Positions 20,794-31,800 of a stretch of DNA of 64,000 bases are shown one piece after another. The notes below the pieces were generated by a model. That model made no database searches. It worked only from the letters and a program-made list of their open reading frames with translations, and was not told the DNA's origin. Made by a program: the position numbers and the translations under genes. Position 1 is the stretch's first letter. Every line of letters begins with the position of its first letter. Source of the stretch: Schizochytrium sp. CCTCC M209059 (taxonomy: Eukaryota > Sar > Bigyra > Thraustochytrida > Thraustochytriidae); assembly GCA_000818945.1 (NCBI GenBank), contig KN805436.1, forward strand, positions 116,603-180,602, read 5' to 3'.

Positions 20794-23700
20794 TTATGTG
20801 GACGTGTCGTGTGTCTCAAGGCCGCTCTCGGTGTCAACGCGCGCCGTCAAGTCAGGGGAGATGTGCTTTCCTTGATAAAAGGGCAAGGATTCCCGATTCA
20901 TGCAGGGAAAGAGACAGTTACGGAGCTGACGATCGCAACAACAAATGTAGGACAGGACCACAACAACAACCCCGGCGACACCCATGATGACACCCGTTGC
21001 GATCGGATTCGCGCTGATCCAGGCAAGAAAAGGGGAAAGGTCGGAATCTGATGAGAAAAGGTCCGTGGGAATATTGTCGAAGCACACATGTGTCTCAGCG
21101 TCGCACTCGAGCAGCCAATTGCAATCGTCATCAGATTTGCAGGTCTGAGACGTGAGGCACGGAAGACACGAGCTGCCGCCACAATCAACGTCGGTCTCGT
21201 CTCCGTTCTTCACGCCATCCCGACATCCGTCCGCGGTTCCATCCCGAATGCTCTCCACAGAACTCTTGCAGGCACCTTGGTAACAGTATGCATTGTCCCC
21301 ACATCGTGTGCCGTCGAGCACACGAATAGGAGCCAAATTGTAGCACGATGCCTCGGTGGCCCCAGTCGGAATTCTCTCGCACCGCAGAAAGTCGCACGAG
21401 CTCGTGGAGCAGTCGCCGACAAAATAGCCACGAATTGCACACTGAAATTCTCGGTCCATGCACTCGCCTCGATAGCAAGACCCGTCTGCGTAGTCAATAG
21501 AGAGCACGCACGAGGTCCCAACGTCGGCAAAAGTGTCTTCCGGACATGATGCAGACATCCCATCGCACACTTCTTCTTGATCGCACGCACTCGAGTCTTT
21601 CTTTGCTCGACACACATAATTCTCAGAGGCTGTTCGGGGTGCGCAAGTGTCAGGGGAACAACATGCGTCGTGAAGCGCCGAGCATTTGGCATTTTCCAGA
21701 AGCTTGCAAGTCGTCGCATTACAGCAGGGGTCACTATCACCCTCGGCTAAGCCACCGGCGAGCACGTCACATTCCTCGCCGGCTTCCAGCACCCCATTGC
21801 CGCAAACTGCAAGAGATGCGTCGTTGCGGTCGTACAAGAAAACGGTATCGTCGTCCTCTTGGTCAGCATTACCAGCTTGCGAGCAAGCATCCGTGGTGAG
21901 AAGTTGACACGTGGTGATGTCGCAGCACGGATCATCGGCAGCGTCACACTCCTCGTCCCCTTCTACGAGACCATTGCCGCAAATGGCCTCCATGCATTTT
22001 GTGATATTCTCGTTTTGCAAGAGTTGCTCGAACCATTGCAGCGTGCATTCGCTCCATTGCGGTTTCCCCGTCTCCGTGATCGAGTTCATGAGATAATAGG
22101 CGCCATCGTCATTACAAGTCAGGTCTCCAGGAGATGTCCGGTCGGTGTGGTACGCGCCGAGCCCATGCATGAGTTCGTGGGACATCGTGTTGGCCACGTA
22201 TTGTGTGCTGAGAAAGTCGCCTTGCGAAATCCCGGTTTTCCACGCCTTATCGCACACCGTGCCAACATACGCAAGACCGATCACAGACCCTCCGGTATTG
22301 CTTCCGTAGAGATCCCATCCCGTGACGAGGTGTGCAAGATCATGGTCCGGTAATGCGCCAGCATTGCTCCTTGTCCAGGCTGTAAAGTTTGTCAAGAGTG
22401 CAGAAGATTCCACGCTCCTTCCCGTGCTTGAAAAGAGGTTTGGCCAAGGGTCCGTGCTATCCATGGTAACAATACCGGCAACCTCAATGCTTATGGTATG
22501 GCCTCCGGGAAACTCGCGGTAGATCTCCTCGACGAGGCCCATCAAATAGACTGAGACAGACAACAGGACGAGGTCGTCTTGGTAGACAGTGTGCATGCGA
22601 GCATCGCTCACGAGTAGCACGCGGACAAAATGCGTCTTGGGCGAGGAGGAAGTCGCTGTCGAGGATGTCGCCGCTGAGATCGCGCCAGCGTCTTCTTTCA
22701 TTCGATTCAAATTAGTAGCATTGGGGGTCTTTACTAGGTCAGACAAATCGACATCCAGGACGCCGCACGCGCCTCGGGAAACTTTGAGACCAGCACTGTC
22801 TGACGGGGTCTCCGTTTTGTCTGGGAGCTGCTCCTCCGTCGTCTCTGAGGACTCTCCTGACGTCACTGTCGTGGAGATTGCTCCATTTGCCGCTCCGTGC
22901 CAGTTGGCATTGTTGCCGTTTGAGTTCCCGTTGTTGCCGTTCGAGTTCCCGTTGTTGCCATTTGAGTTTCCGTTGTTGCCATTCGAATTGCCATTGTTGC
23001 CGTTCGAGTTCCCGTTGTTGCCGTTCGAGTTCNNNNNNNNNNNNNNNNNNNNNNNNNNNNNNNNNNNNNNNNNNNNNNNNNNNNNNNNNNNNNNNNNNNN
23101 NNNNNNNNNNNNNNNNNNNNNNNNNNNNNNNNNNNNNNNNNNNNNNNNNNNNNNNNNNNNNNNNNNNNNNNNNNNNNNNNNNNNNNNNNNGAGTTCCCGT
23201 TGTTGCCATTCGAATTGCCATTGTTGCCATTTGAGTTCCCGTTGTTGCCATTCGAATTGCCATTGTTGCCGTTCGAGTTCCCGTTGTTGCCGTTCGAGTT
23301 CCCGTTGTTGCCGTTCGAGTTCCCGTTGTTGCCGTTCGAGTTCCCGTTGTTGCCATTTGAGTTCCCGTTGTTACCATTCGAATTGCCGTTGTTGCCGTTC
23401 GAGTTTCCGTTGTTGCCATTCGAGTTCCCGTTGTTGCCGGTCGAGTTCCTATTGTTGCCATTCGAGTTCCCGTTGTTGCCATTCGAGTTCCCGTTGTTGC
23501 CATTCGAGTTCCCGTTGTTGCCATTCGAGTTCCCATTGTTGCCATTCGAATTGCCATTCGAATTGCTGTTGCTATTCGCATTTGCCATTCTTCGTCCAAT
23601 GCGGTGCGCATGCTGGTGACCGTGACCATCTTGTTCGAGCACGACATTCGGAAGGTCCGTTTCGCGCAAATCGCGGCCACGGTAGACGACATAGCTTCCC

Positions 23701-24440
23701 GGGGTCGCGAGGAGAGGCTCAATGTGCCAATCTTCTTCAACAACATTATCGTCTTCATCCCGCCGCGAAACAAGGATGCGACCCCGGACCTGATGGGCGC
23801 AAAATGAAACGACGGCGCCCTCGCCAATAAAGAAGCAGTCAAGCGCTGGCTGCGCTGGCTGGCGCTTGAGCTGACCGTCGCTCGAGACGCCCCAAATGGC
23901 AAAGTCTGGGGCAAAGAATCGAGGATGGCGCGAGAGCGGTATATTGACGCGCGTTCCAAACGCGCTCAAGGCAAAGTCGACGGCATCCGTGTCTCTGCGG
24001 TCCTTTTCCTCGTGGTTGTTGTCAGCGCTGTTGTTGGCAACGCCGAGTTCCGCACTTTTCAGTACGCGACGAATATCCTCGTTTTCGTGAAGCCCGTCTA
24101 CGATCTCGTACGCGTCCAGCGTCTCGAGGAGCCGGGCGTCCCGTCGCTCCGCGGCGGACAGCCGTCGTCGCGCGCCTCGGGTCCGCGTCCCGCGCACCTG
24201 TTGCGCGTGTCCTTGTGCTCCAAGCGCCAGCACGCCCAGCACCGCGCCCACCAGAGCGAGCACGAGTCCTCCTCCTCTCTTCGACAGCCTCCGCGTCCTC
24301 GCGCAGCGGCCCCCGGGACCGCGCCGCTCGCCACGCTCGCGCTTGCGCTCGCGCTCGCGCTCCTCGCCCGTCTCCGCGCGGGTCGCCTGCCTCGGCGTGC
24401 GCGCGTACCCCTGATCGCGGCGCTGGCCCCGCCGCGCCAT
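20794..24440 (-). CDS. ADAM-like (M12B/reprolysin) membrane metalloprotease with disintegrin-like domain
   Basis: This is a type I membrane zinc protease of roughly 1,215 aa, interrupted by an assembly gap (23033-23190). From the ATG at 24440 come a long Arg-rich leader, a hydrophobic signal-like segment at residues 58-76, a propeptide-like region, then an Asn/Gly repeat spacer encoded by 21-bp units that spans the gap. The protease domain has the zinc site HELMHGLGAYH (22147-22179) and a Met-turn region YYLMNSI. A Cys-rich disintegrin-like part follows, with two CGNGxxExGEECD blocks, then an ADAM-type Cys-rich stretch, a transmembrane segment (GVIMGVAGVVVVVLSYICCC) and a short cytosolic tail. 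The two sides of the gap lie in different frames only because the gap length is wrong: 162 bp would restore both frame and repeat phase. It probably sheds or degrades surface proteins; substrates are unknown. Confidence 0.85.
22910..23580 (-). repeat. 21-bp coding minisatellite (Asn/Gly repeats)
   Basis: Units such as GAGTTCCCGTTGTTGCCATTC on the plus strand encode a 7-residue repeat of the type GNSNGNN on the minus strand. More than 20 units are visible either side of the assembly gap, with G/A alternation at one position (GCCGTTC versus GCCATTC). The repeat joins the propeptide to the protease domain. Confidence 0.9.
23033..23190. other. assembly gap (158 N)
   Basis: The gap falls inside the 21-bp minisatellite and was evidently caused by it. 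The flanking units are at phases 23027 and 23191. A spacing of 168 instead of 164 would keep the 21-bp period, which implies a real gap of 162 bp, or that length plus or minus multiples of 21. Confidence 0.95.
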
Positions 24441-25866
24441 CTTCGGAGCCTCCCGCTCTCTCTCTCGCTCCCTCCCTCCGTTCCTCCCTCTCTCCGCCAC
24501 CGCTGCCTGGCCTCCCTCGCGCGCCGAGAGCGCCCTGGCGGAGGGGCGGCGCGTCTGCTGCGCGCGCCCTCGCTGCAGCTGAGCGCGTCCTCGCCGCCGC
24601 TCTCCGCGTTCTCGTTCTGCCTTGGCTTGGCCTCTTCTCTCTTCCCTCGCTTGGGAGGGAAGGGAAGCGAGCGGTGCACGAAGCACAAGCAAGCACGCAA
24701 GCAAGTAAAAGCAAGCACACAAGCAAGTAAAAGCAAGCAAGCAAGCGTCGACGAATGATCTTCGCGGAGCGCGATGGACAAAGCGAGTCCAGCGGCCTGG
24801 GCTTGGTTGACTGATCCTTCCTTCCCTAAGCCCGCGCAGACCGTGGCTGCTCGGAGTCCAACAACCTCGGCAGCAGCGCGGCGTGCGCGCGTGCGCGAGT
24901 TGGAGTGAAGTTTGTGCGATCGACCCTGGGCGAGAGAAAGTCAGCGCCGCCGTCGCCAGCGCGTGCGGGTGCGTGCGTGCACGCGTCGGCCAGCACGCGC
25001 AGCTACAGCGTTTCTCGCGCAAGTGCCGCAAACCTGGTTTCCACACTTGCGCGCACCCAGCGCAAGTGCGCTATGCCGCCGCCGCTGCTGCTGTCCCGCG
25101 GTGTGTCCTCGCGGTCAGTCATCGCTGCCGGCGCGTACCCCCCTACCGGTATTTTCGAAGCCAGCAGCTGCAGCACAAACACACTCGACGACGGGCACTC
25201 GAGATTGTTGACATGAGCGCGAGCAGCAGCATTGCAGACAGCAGCGGTCGTGTCGGCTGCGGCCAACCACAGAAGACTTTAAAGAGTGGATTCGCTCTGA
25301 GAGAGAGAGAGAGATGAAGGACTTTTCTAGGCAGGAAGGGACGCGGAAGATGCGAATGCTAACCTGCTCGCGCAGATCATTCAGATGATTCTGGACTTGA
25401 TCTCGCATCAGTCAATCAAGCCACAGCCGTTGTGACTGGCTGACTGGTAGAAAGCAATTGATTGAGCATCCGCGCCGATTTTAGGAAGCTTCATTCTAGA
25501 ATAAAAGACAAAAACAAAGAAAAAAAATACGACGTTCTCGTTGCATTGGGAGACATCATCCGAGAAAGAGAGACAAAACACGCAAATGCCACTGCCACTG
25601 CCCGCTAGGCAACGATCATGGCCTAAAGCCTTCCTTGCGTAGGTAGCAAGTACTAGGGCCGAGGCCTACCACGAGAACGAACTGTGAGCGCTCCACATTC
25701 GACACTACTCTCGTACAATACCTCCCATGTGCAGAGGTCTCCTCGTGCTCGCACTGAATATCTTCCGTGGATAGGGGCATCGAAGATGTTGTTGCGAGGC
25801 GTTCCCGTTCTTTACATTTGGCATGTTGGCCATGCTTAGAGTCGCGGAAGCGTTCTTAATGCCCAC
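24441..25866. other. intergenic region between ADAM gene and giant membrane gene
   Basis: This holds the two divergent promoters. CT-rich DNA lies just upstream of the ADAM start. An AAGC/CAAG tetramer-rich stretch covers about 24683-24746. Past 25400 the DNA is of ordinary complexity with no gene seen. Confidence 0.5.
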
Positions 25867-28800
25867 ATGGTCCCGTGCGCGAGTCTTGGGCGTCTCCGAT
25901 CACAACCTGACGTGCCAAGGCGAGACGAACAAAGCCGCAACCGCTACGCGTGTCGGAGGCAGACTCCCGCGCAGAGCGAGCCACGCCGTAAACGTCGCAG
26001 CGTACCATCTGCAGCGCCAGCGATGGACGTAACGCACGCCTATGAAGACGGCCTGCACCGCCATGGCCGGCGACGCCAACACGCTCACCTTCGTCCCGGC
26101 CAGCCCTCGCAGCGAGAGTGGGACACCAAAGTACCGAGGGAGAGAGCGCCACTCTGGACAGACGATGCAGCCTCGTCAAAAGTCGACCGTTTGCTCAAGA
26201 AACGACCCCAAAAGCCTGGCATCAACACACGCGAGGTACAGCGCACCGTCGAGGTCGAATTCCTCACGAGCTCTGGCCAGCTACGACGCGTGCTCGTTGT
26301 GGTCGCTGGTCAAGGGCAAAGCACCGGCAAACCAATTCTTGACACGGTCTCCCACGCAAACATTGCCCATGCTACACCTGTACTGGACGACTTCACCACG
26401 GCAAGTCGCCATCTACGACAAACTGGCCCGCCACCGCCTGAACACCACCACCACCACCGCCGCCGTCGACAACGACGGCTTCCTCCTCCTTCGGCGACCG
26501 AGAACCCCGAAGCAGCTCGCATACACGAGCTCGAACGCAAGGTTCGGGCATACCAACGTCAAACAGAAGAACAAGAGCGCCAGCTTCATGCGCGAGAACG
26601 TCATGCGCAAGCGCAACAGTATACGCGCCAGCGTCGCGAGCAAGAACGTCAAGCCCGCGCAAAAGAGCGTGAGCATGTTCCTCGCGCAGAGGAGCTACTG
26701 CTGAAACGAGAGCGTAGACTTCAACAAGAGGAACGCTTGACGAAACGAGAGCTCAAACTTCGCGCAGACGAGCTGCAAATGAAACGGGAACGCAAGCTCT
26801 ACAAGGAAAAACGCAGAATGAAGCGCGAGCGTAGATTATTTAAAGAAGAGCGCAAGCTACAACGCGACCGCAAACTCCGCAAGCAAGCACGCAAACTTCG
26901 CGAGCAGGAACGTCAAGACTATGCACAGATGCGCGAAGAAAAACACTTCTCGCACAAACAGAACAAGTCTTCGCGTCGCCGCCACCACGTCAGCGACACG
27001 ATGCGCTCGCAGGACCTGTCGCACGGCATTGTCACATGGGACCCTTCGGAGATGCCGGAATTCAGTGACGCCGATCTCCGGCTCTCCGGGGCAATCCTCG
27101 TGCCCGCGGCCCTCGCCTTCATCGTCTCATCCGTCGTGCCCATTCCAGGCCTCTTTTGGGCAATTCTGCCACAAATCCTCAACCAAATTGGCTGCGAAGT
27201 CCTTCTCGGGGGCAACAAGACATTACATCCTAGTGTATCGCGCAGTGTACTTGGAGCGACAGTGCTTCAAGTTCTTGCCGCCATCGTGTTCTGCAGTACA
27301 CTCCTCACAACAGATAAAATTGTGCATGTCAGCTTCAAGGCGCTTGCACTCGGCGCTGCGACTCTTGTTGGCCGCGCCATGTTTCTTCTCCGTGACATCA
27401 ATTTTCCAGTGGCCGACGCGCATGCCCAGGTTGGCGAAAACAGCAACGATGTCGACACGTCGCGTTTACCCGATTCTCCTGCCAGAGACAAAGAGGTCCT
27501 GAATCGAGAAAAGAACCAAGATACTTTTCGTCACTCGAGCCTCGCTTCTGGATCCAACGTTCCACCCTTTTCGCAAACGCAAGACACGTTCCGCAACGCG
27601 ATTCCTCTTCGTTCCAGGGCGCTTGTTTCACTCATTGTTCCTCCCGTGCTCGCGTGGGCATTGGCGCTACGTCTTCCTATTGCAGGAGCACTCTCGTTTA
27701 GTGTGGCAACGCCCTTGCTCACGCGCTTCATGGGAGCTTCACTCATGTTTCCCGAGCAGACCTTTTCACAACACCAAAGTGGGCAGTGGTATGCTTTGCT
27801 CAGCACCACGGGGCTCGCGCTCTCATTCTTGAACCCCATCGTCTACGTCCTCGTGATCCTCGCATCGGCAAGTCCGCTGGTTGCTAGCACAGTCTCTCTT
27901 TTGGTTGGCTTCCTCGCATGGACGACCGTTCTTGGCTCTCTCTCTGCTGCTCGTACACAGTCTGGCTCGGATGCAACATTGGAAAAGTCACCACCGACGT
28001 CAACGACATTGGCGCAAGCCCTCCAGGCTTGGCTCTTTGGACTCGTCTTTGGCTTTGCCCCCGTCCTCTTTCCCATCTTGTACATGCGCAACCATCTCAA
28101 CGAGGACGAGACTTTCATTGACGTGATCAGCTCGGCACATGGTGCGCGCGTCATTGGCACTGCGCTGCTCTGCATTCCACCAGGGACGCTCGGTCTCGGT
28201 GCACTGATCAGGGGCCCGTCTGCCAGTGTTTACGCTCTCGTCTTTCCGTGGACAGCGCGTCGTCAAGATCGTTGGGTATCTCAAACCGTGGGCCTTCTCG
28301 GCTGGATCTCGTATCTCGTTGCCATTGTGACATACGTGACCGGAGATCACGCCACCTTTTCCGCGCGGGATCCTCGAGACTTTGTTCTTGCTGCTGGCTT
28401 CTTTGCCTGGATCCTCATGATCACCTCTTTGCTTCTCTTCAATCCCGAGCGGGCGGCCTCGGAACGCATGCGCAAGAACACTGGCGAAACCGGCGGTGGA
28501 CTCGCGCATATTTTGTATGAACCCTTTGCACTCAGCGTCTTGCTCGGTCGCCTCATCTCCGCGCTCATTCTCACTGCAGGTGCCGCCCTCTTTGCCATTG
28601 CCTTTGTCGTGGACTTTTACGCCGAAATAAGGGCAGTGCGCCTTGTTGGCATCCCCTTGGTCATTTGTGGAATCACCGGCAATATTTATGTCACCTACAC
28701 CTTTGCGACCGAAGTTTCTCCCAACAAACGGCATTCGTTGCGAGCGCTCTGTGGCTGGGGCCTGTTTGCCATCTCCATGTCTCTCGGATGGGCAACTGTC

Positions 28801-31800
28801 CTGTGCCACTTTCCAGCAACTGCTGTCTTGCCCTTGGAGCAAATGTGCCCAATGTTCGAGCAGAGGCGCTCCATTGCCATGACGGGTTTGCTCGGATGGG
28901 TTGCTCAGGTCATGGTAGGTCATGCTCTTGTAGAAGTATTGCGAGGAACGCGAAAGCTCTCCAAGTCGTCGTCTCGACGCAGCAAGGCACGAAAGCCACG
29001 TACACCAGAAGCAAAACCTCGTATTTTACATCGTCGCGCGCCGTGGCCTTGCGACGACAGCAGCAGTGACGCTGTAATCGAGCAGGATGAACAAGTCTAT
29101 GCAAATCTTGGTGTCGACGTCGCGTCGGGTGACGAGCTTCAAGGTGGCACTGGTGTTTCCGAGGTCGATGAGCAACAGAGTAGCGTCGGGGGAGCCAACG
29201 AGAGCTCTTCCGAAATTCTCAGCGATGTAAGCGATGATGACTCGGATAAAGAGAATGCAAATGCTAGGGAGAACGAGGTTGCATCAGAGAGCGAGGACGT
29301 TGCCAAAAATGAGTCCGCCGACGAGAATGAAGAGATTGATCAAAGCGAGGATCTTACTTCAAATGATGCCCGAAGCGAGACGTCCTCGGAGGGCGAAATC
29401 GAGGCCGAGGTCGATGCCGAAGCAGGGAGCCAAACCGAGTCGGGCTCTTCCGCGGCGACACGGGCGAGCACTGTCAATGAAGAACCTGTCGAGGAGATGC
29501 CCGACGTTTCCAGTGATGAAGACGAAGGTGTTAGCAGTGGCTCAGAGAGCCAGGCCGAAAGGTCATTTCTCGTCAGCGCGCAACCGTCGCCGCTCTCGCA
29601 AACGTCCGGACAGCCTCCGCACGAAGGTCAGCAGTACACCTCGTCCTTGCTGGACAACATTCTCTCCTCCCCAGGGGTCATCATTCTTCCTGCGCCCATT
29701 GCGGCGCTGCACTTGCCCGACTTGGACGAGGCTACGACGGGCAGCGAGCTCAATGATTCGATTCTATCCCCACTTTCCATCCACTCCGTGCCATCCTCAG
29801 ACACGGAGGACGAGGTTCTAAATGCAACCTCTGCATCAGGATTGCGCAAAGACAACGCTGGAAAGGACGCTACTAATGCCGATCCCGGCACAGATGATGA
29901 GCAAAACAGTGAGCCTCCACTCACTTATATCGCAGCAAGCAGCGACGCCTCAAGTGTGAACACAGCGGATGCAGATGCTGATGTTGCTGCTGAGCTTGCT
30001 GCAGAGACATTCGACGACGAAGGCGTTGCAAACCATAGTGAAGCCGCATCTAGCGTCCTAGCTGACGAAAGTCCTGGAGACGACGACGAGAAGAATGGGA
30101 GCAAGCATGCCGACAACCAGGACGTTGTCCGCGAACAAGCAAGTGAACTCGGAAGTGCCAGCCACCCTGCTCTTGCTGGGGAAGATGAAGCGATGCTTCC
30201 TGTTCCAGCTGCTACTGATGACGAGACGACACTTCTAGTGGATGCTACGCCTCAAGCTCTGGACCTTCTTGTTGCTGTTGCTACTGTGGATGCTGCTGCG
30301 TCTGTTGCAACGGATGCTACCGCGAATGTTGCGACCGACACTGCGACGGATATTGCCGAGAATATCGTCCCTTCGAACACGGACAACGCGCCGAATGTTG
30401 ACGAAGATATGTCGGACTTTGCTGACGCAGAAGAGTATGCTGCTGCTGCTGCAGAGGAGAATGCGTCTGTTTTTGCTGATGAGTTTGCGTCTGCTGTCGA
30501 TGACGACATGCCCCAATCTCACAATTCTCCTTTCGTCCTCATTAACAATCCATCAGAAGCTCATGGAGAGCTGGCGTTAAGGATTGATAAAGAGGAAACA
30601 ATGTTGCACGATGGTGAGCAAGTGTCTGACACCCTTGCTGCGGAAGCAAGTTTAGCTAGAGACGATACCGATCCCGTTGATGGAAATGTATCCACCGCTG
30701 TCGGTACCATTCATGGCACCGAGAGCGAACTTGATGTGCCTGTCGAGGAAGACAAAGACGACGCTGAGAATGGCGACGGCGTGTCTGCTGAGCACAATGC
30801 GCTTGCTACTGCGCAGGACGACGTCAATCACTCTGAACACAAAGTTAAATTGACTGATTGCGACCGCGACATTGTCAATGCAAGTGTCACCGAGGAGATT
30901 TCTCATGCAAATGACGAGAGTCCCCTTTTGGAGGAAACAAACGCTGATGAAGAAGCCATCCCAAGTCAAATGGAGACTGCTATGGATGGAGAGGACACTT
31001 TACATGATGATGATCAGGATGGTGATGATGACGATGAAGATGCTAATGATGGCGGCGCCAACGAGGCGGCCGACGCTTCGGAAAGTTATGATGGTGCAAG
31101 TAATCTCCAATTCGATGACGCAAAGGAGGCAACTAGCACGATTGCGAAAGACGACGATGACGCTGAGGACAATCGGCATGGCTACGGCATGGATGACCAG
31201 GATGCCGTCCAGAGCGATGTCAGACGAGACGACACGGACGACGAGACCTTCGAAGATCAAGCTTCCAAGTTCTCCACACCAGGTGCCTCGAGTCTGCCAG
31301 GACGCTTCGCCTTGAGCTTGAGCGAGCCTCGAACCTTCGGACGAAGCCGCCAAGGCCACGGCGTCGAGGAAGAGGAACTTGTTGACGAACTTCATGTGCC
31401 TCTCAACATTGTCTGTGGTCATGATCAAGACAGCGAAGTTGAATCTTCAAGACGCTTGCCGTTGCCGCTGTCGGTCGAGTTGAGCTCTGACGAGATGGAC
31501 TCAGTGTACTCGTTCTGTGACGACAACAATGATGACGATGATGATGATAAAGGCGACAACAAGAAAAACACGGACAATGTCTCATCTCTGGAGGGGGCCA
31601 AGGCTGAAGATGATGCGACCGTGACTGTAACTGACGCGACCAAGTCCGGCGAGAATGCAAAAACTCGCGCGACAACCGGAGGCGCCGAGGGAAAGAATAA
31701 CAGCGAGGTGGAAGTAGAGCTCAATGTCAAGATCAAGGTTGAAGTTGGCGTGGAACGTGGCGGTCGCATCTCAAATGTTGAAGTAATTACACAAGGTACT

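Noticed and set aside
22589..23830. Cys/Ser repeat frame on the plus strand over the 21-bp minisatellite
   Set aside because: It is the antisense reading of the ADAM Asn/Gly repeat.
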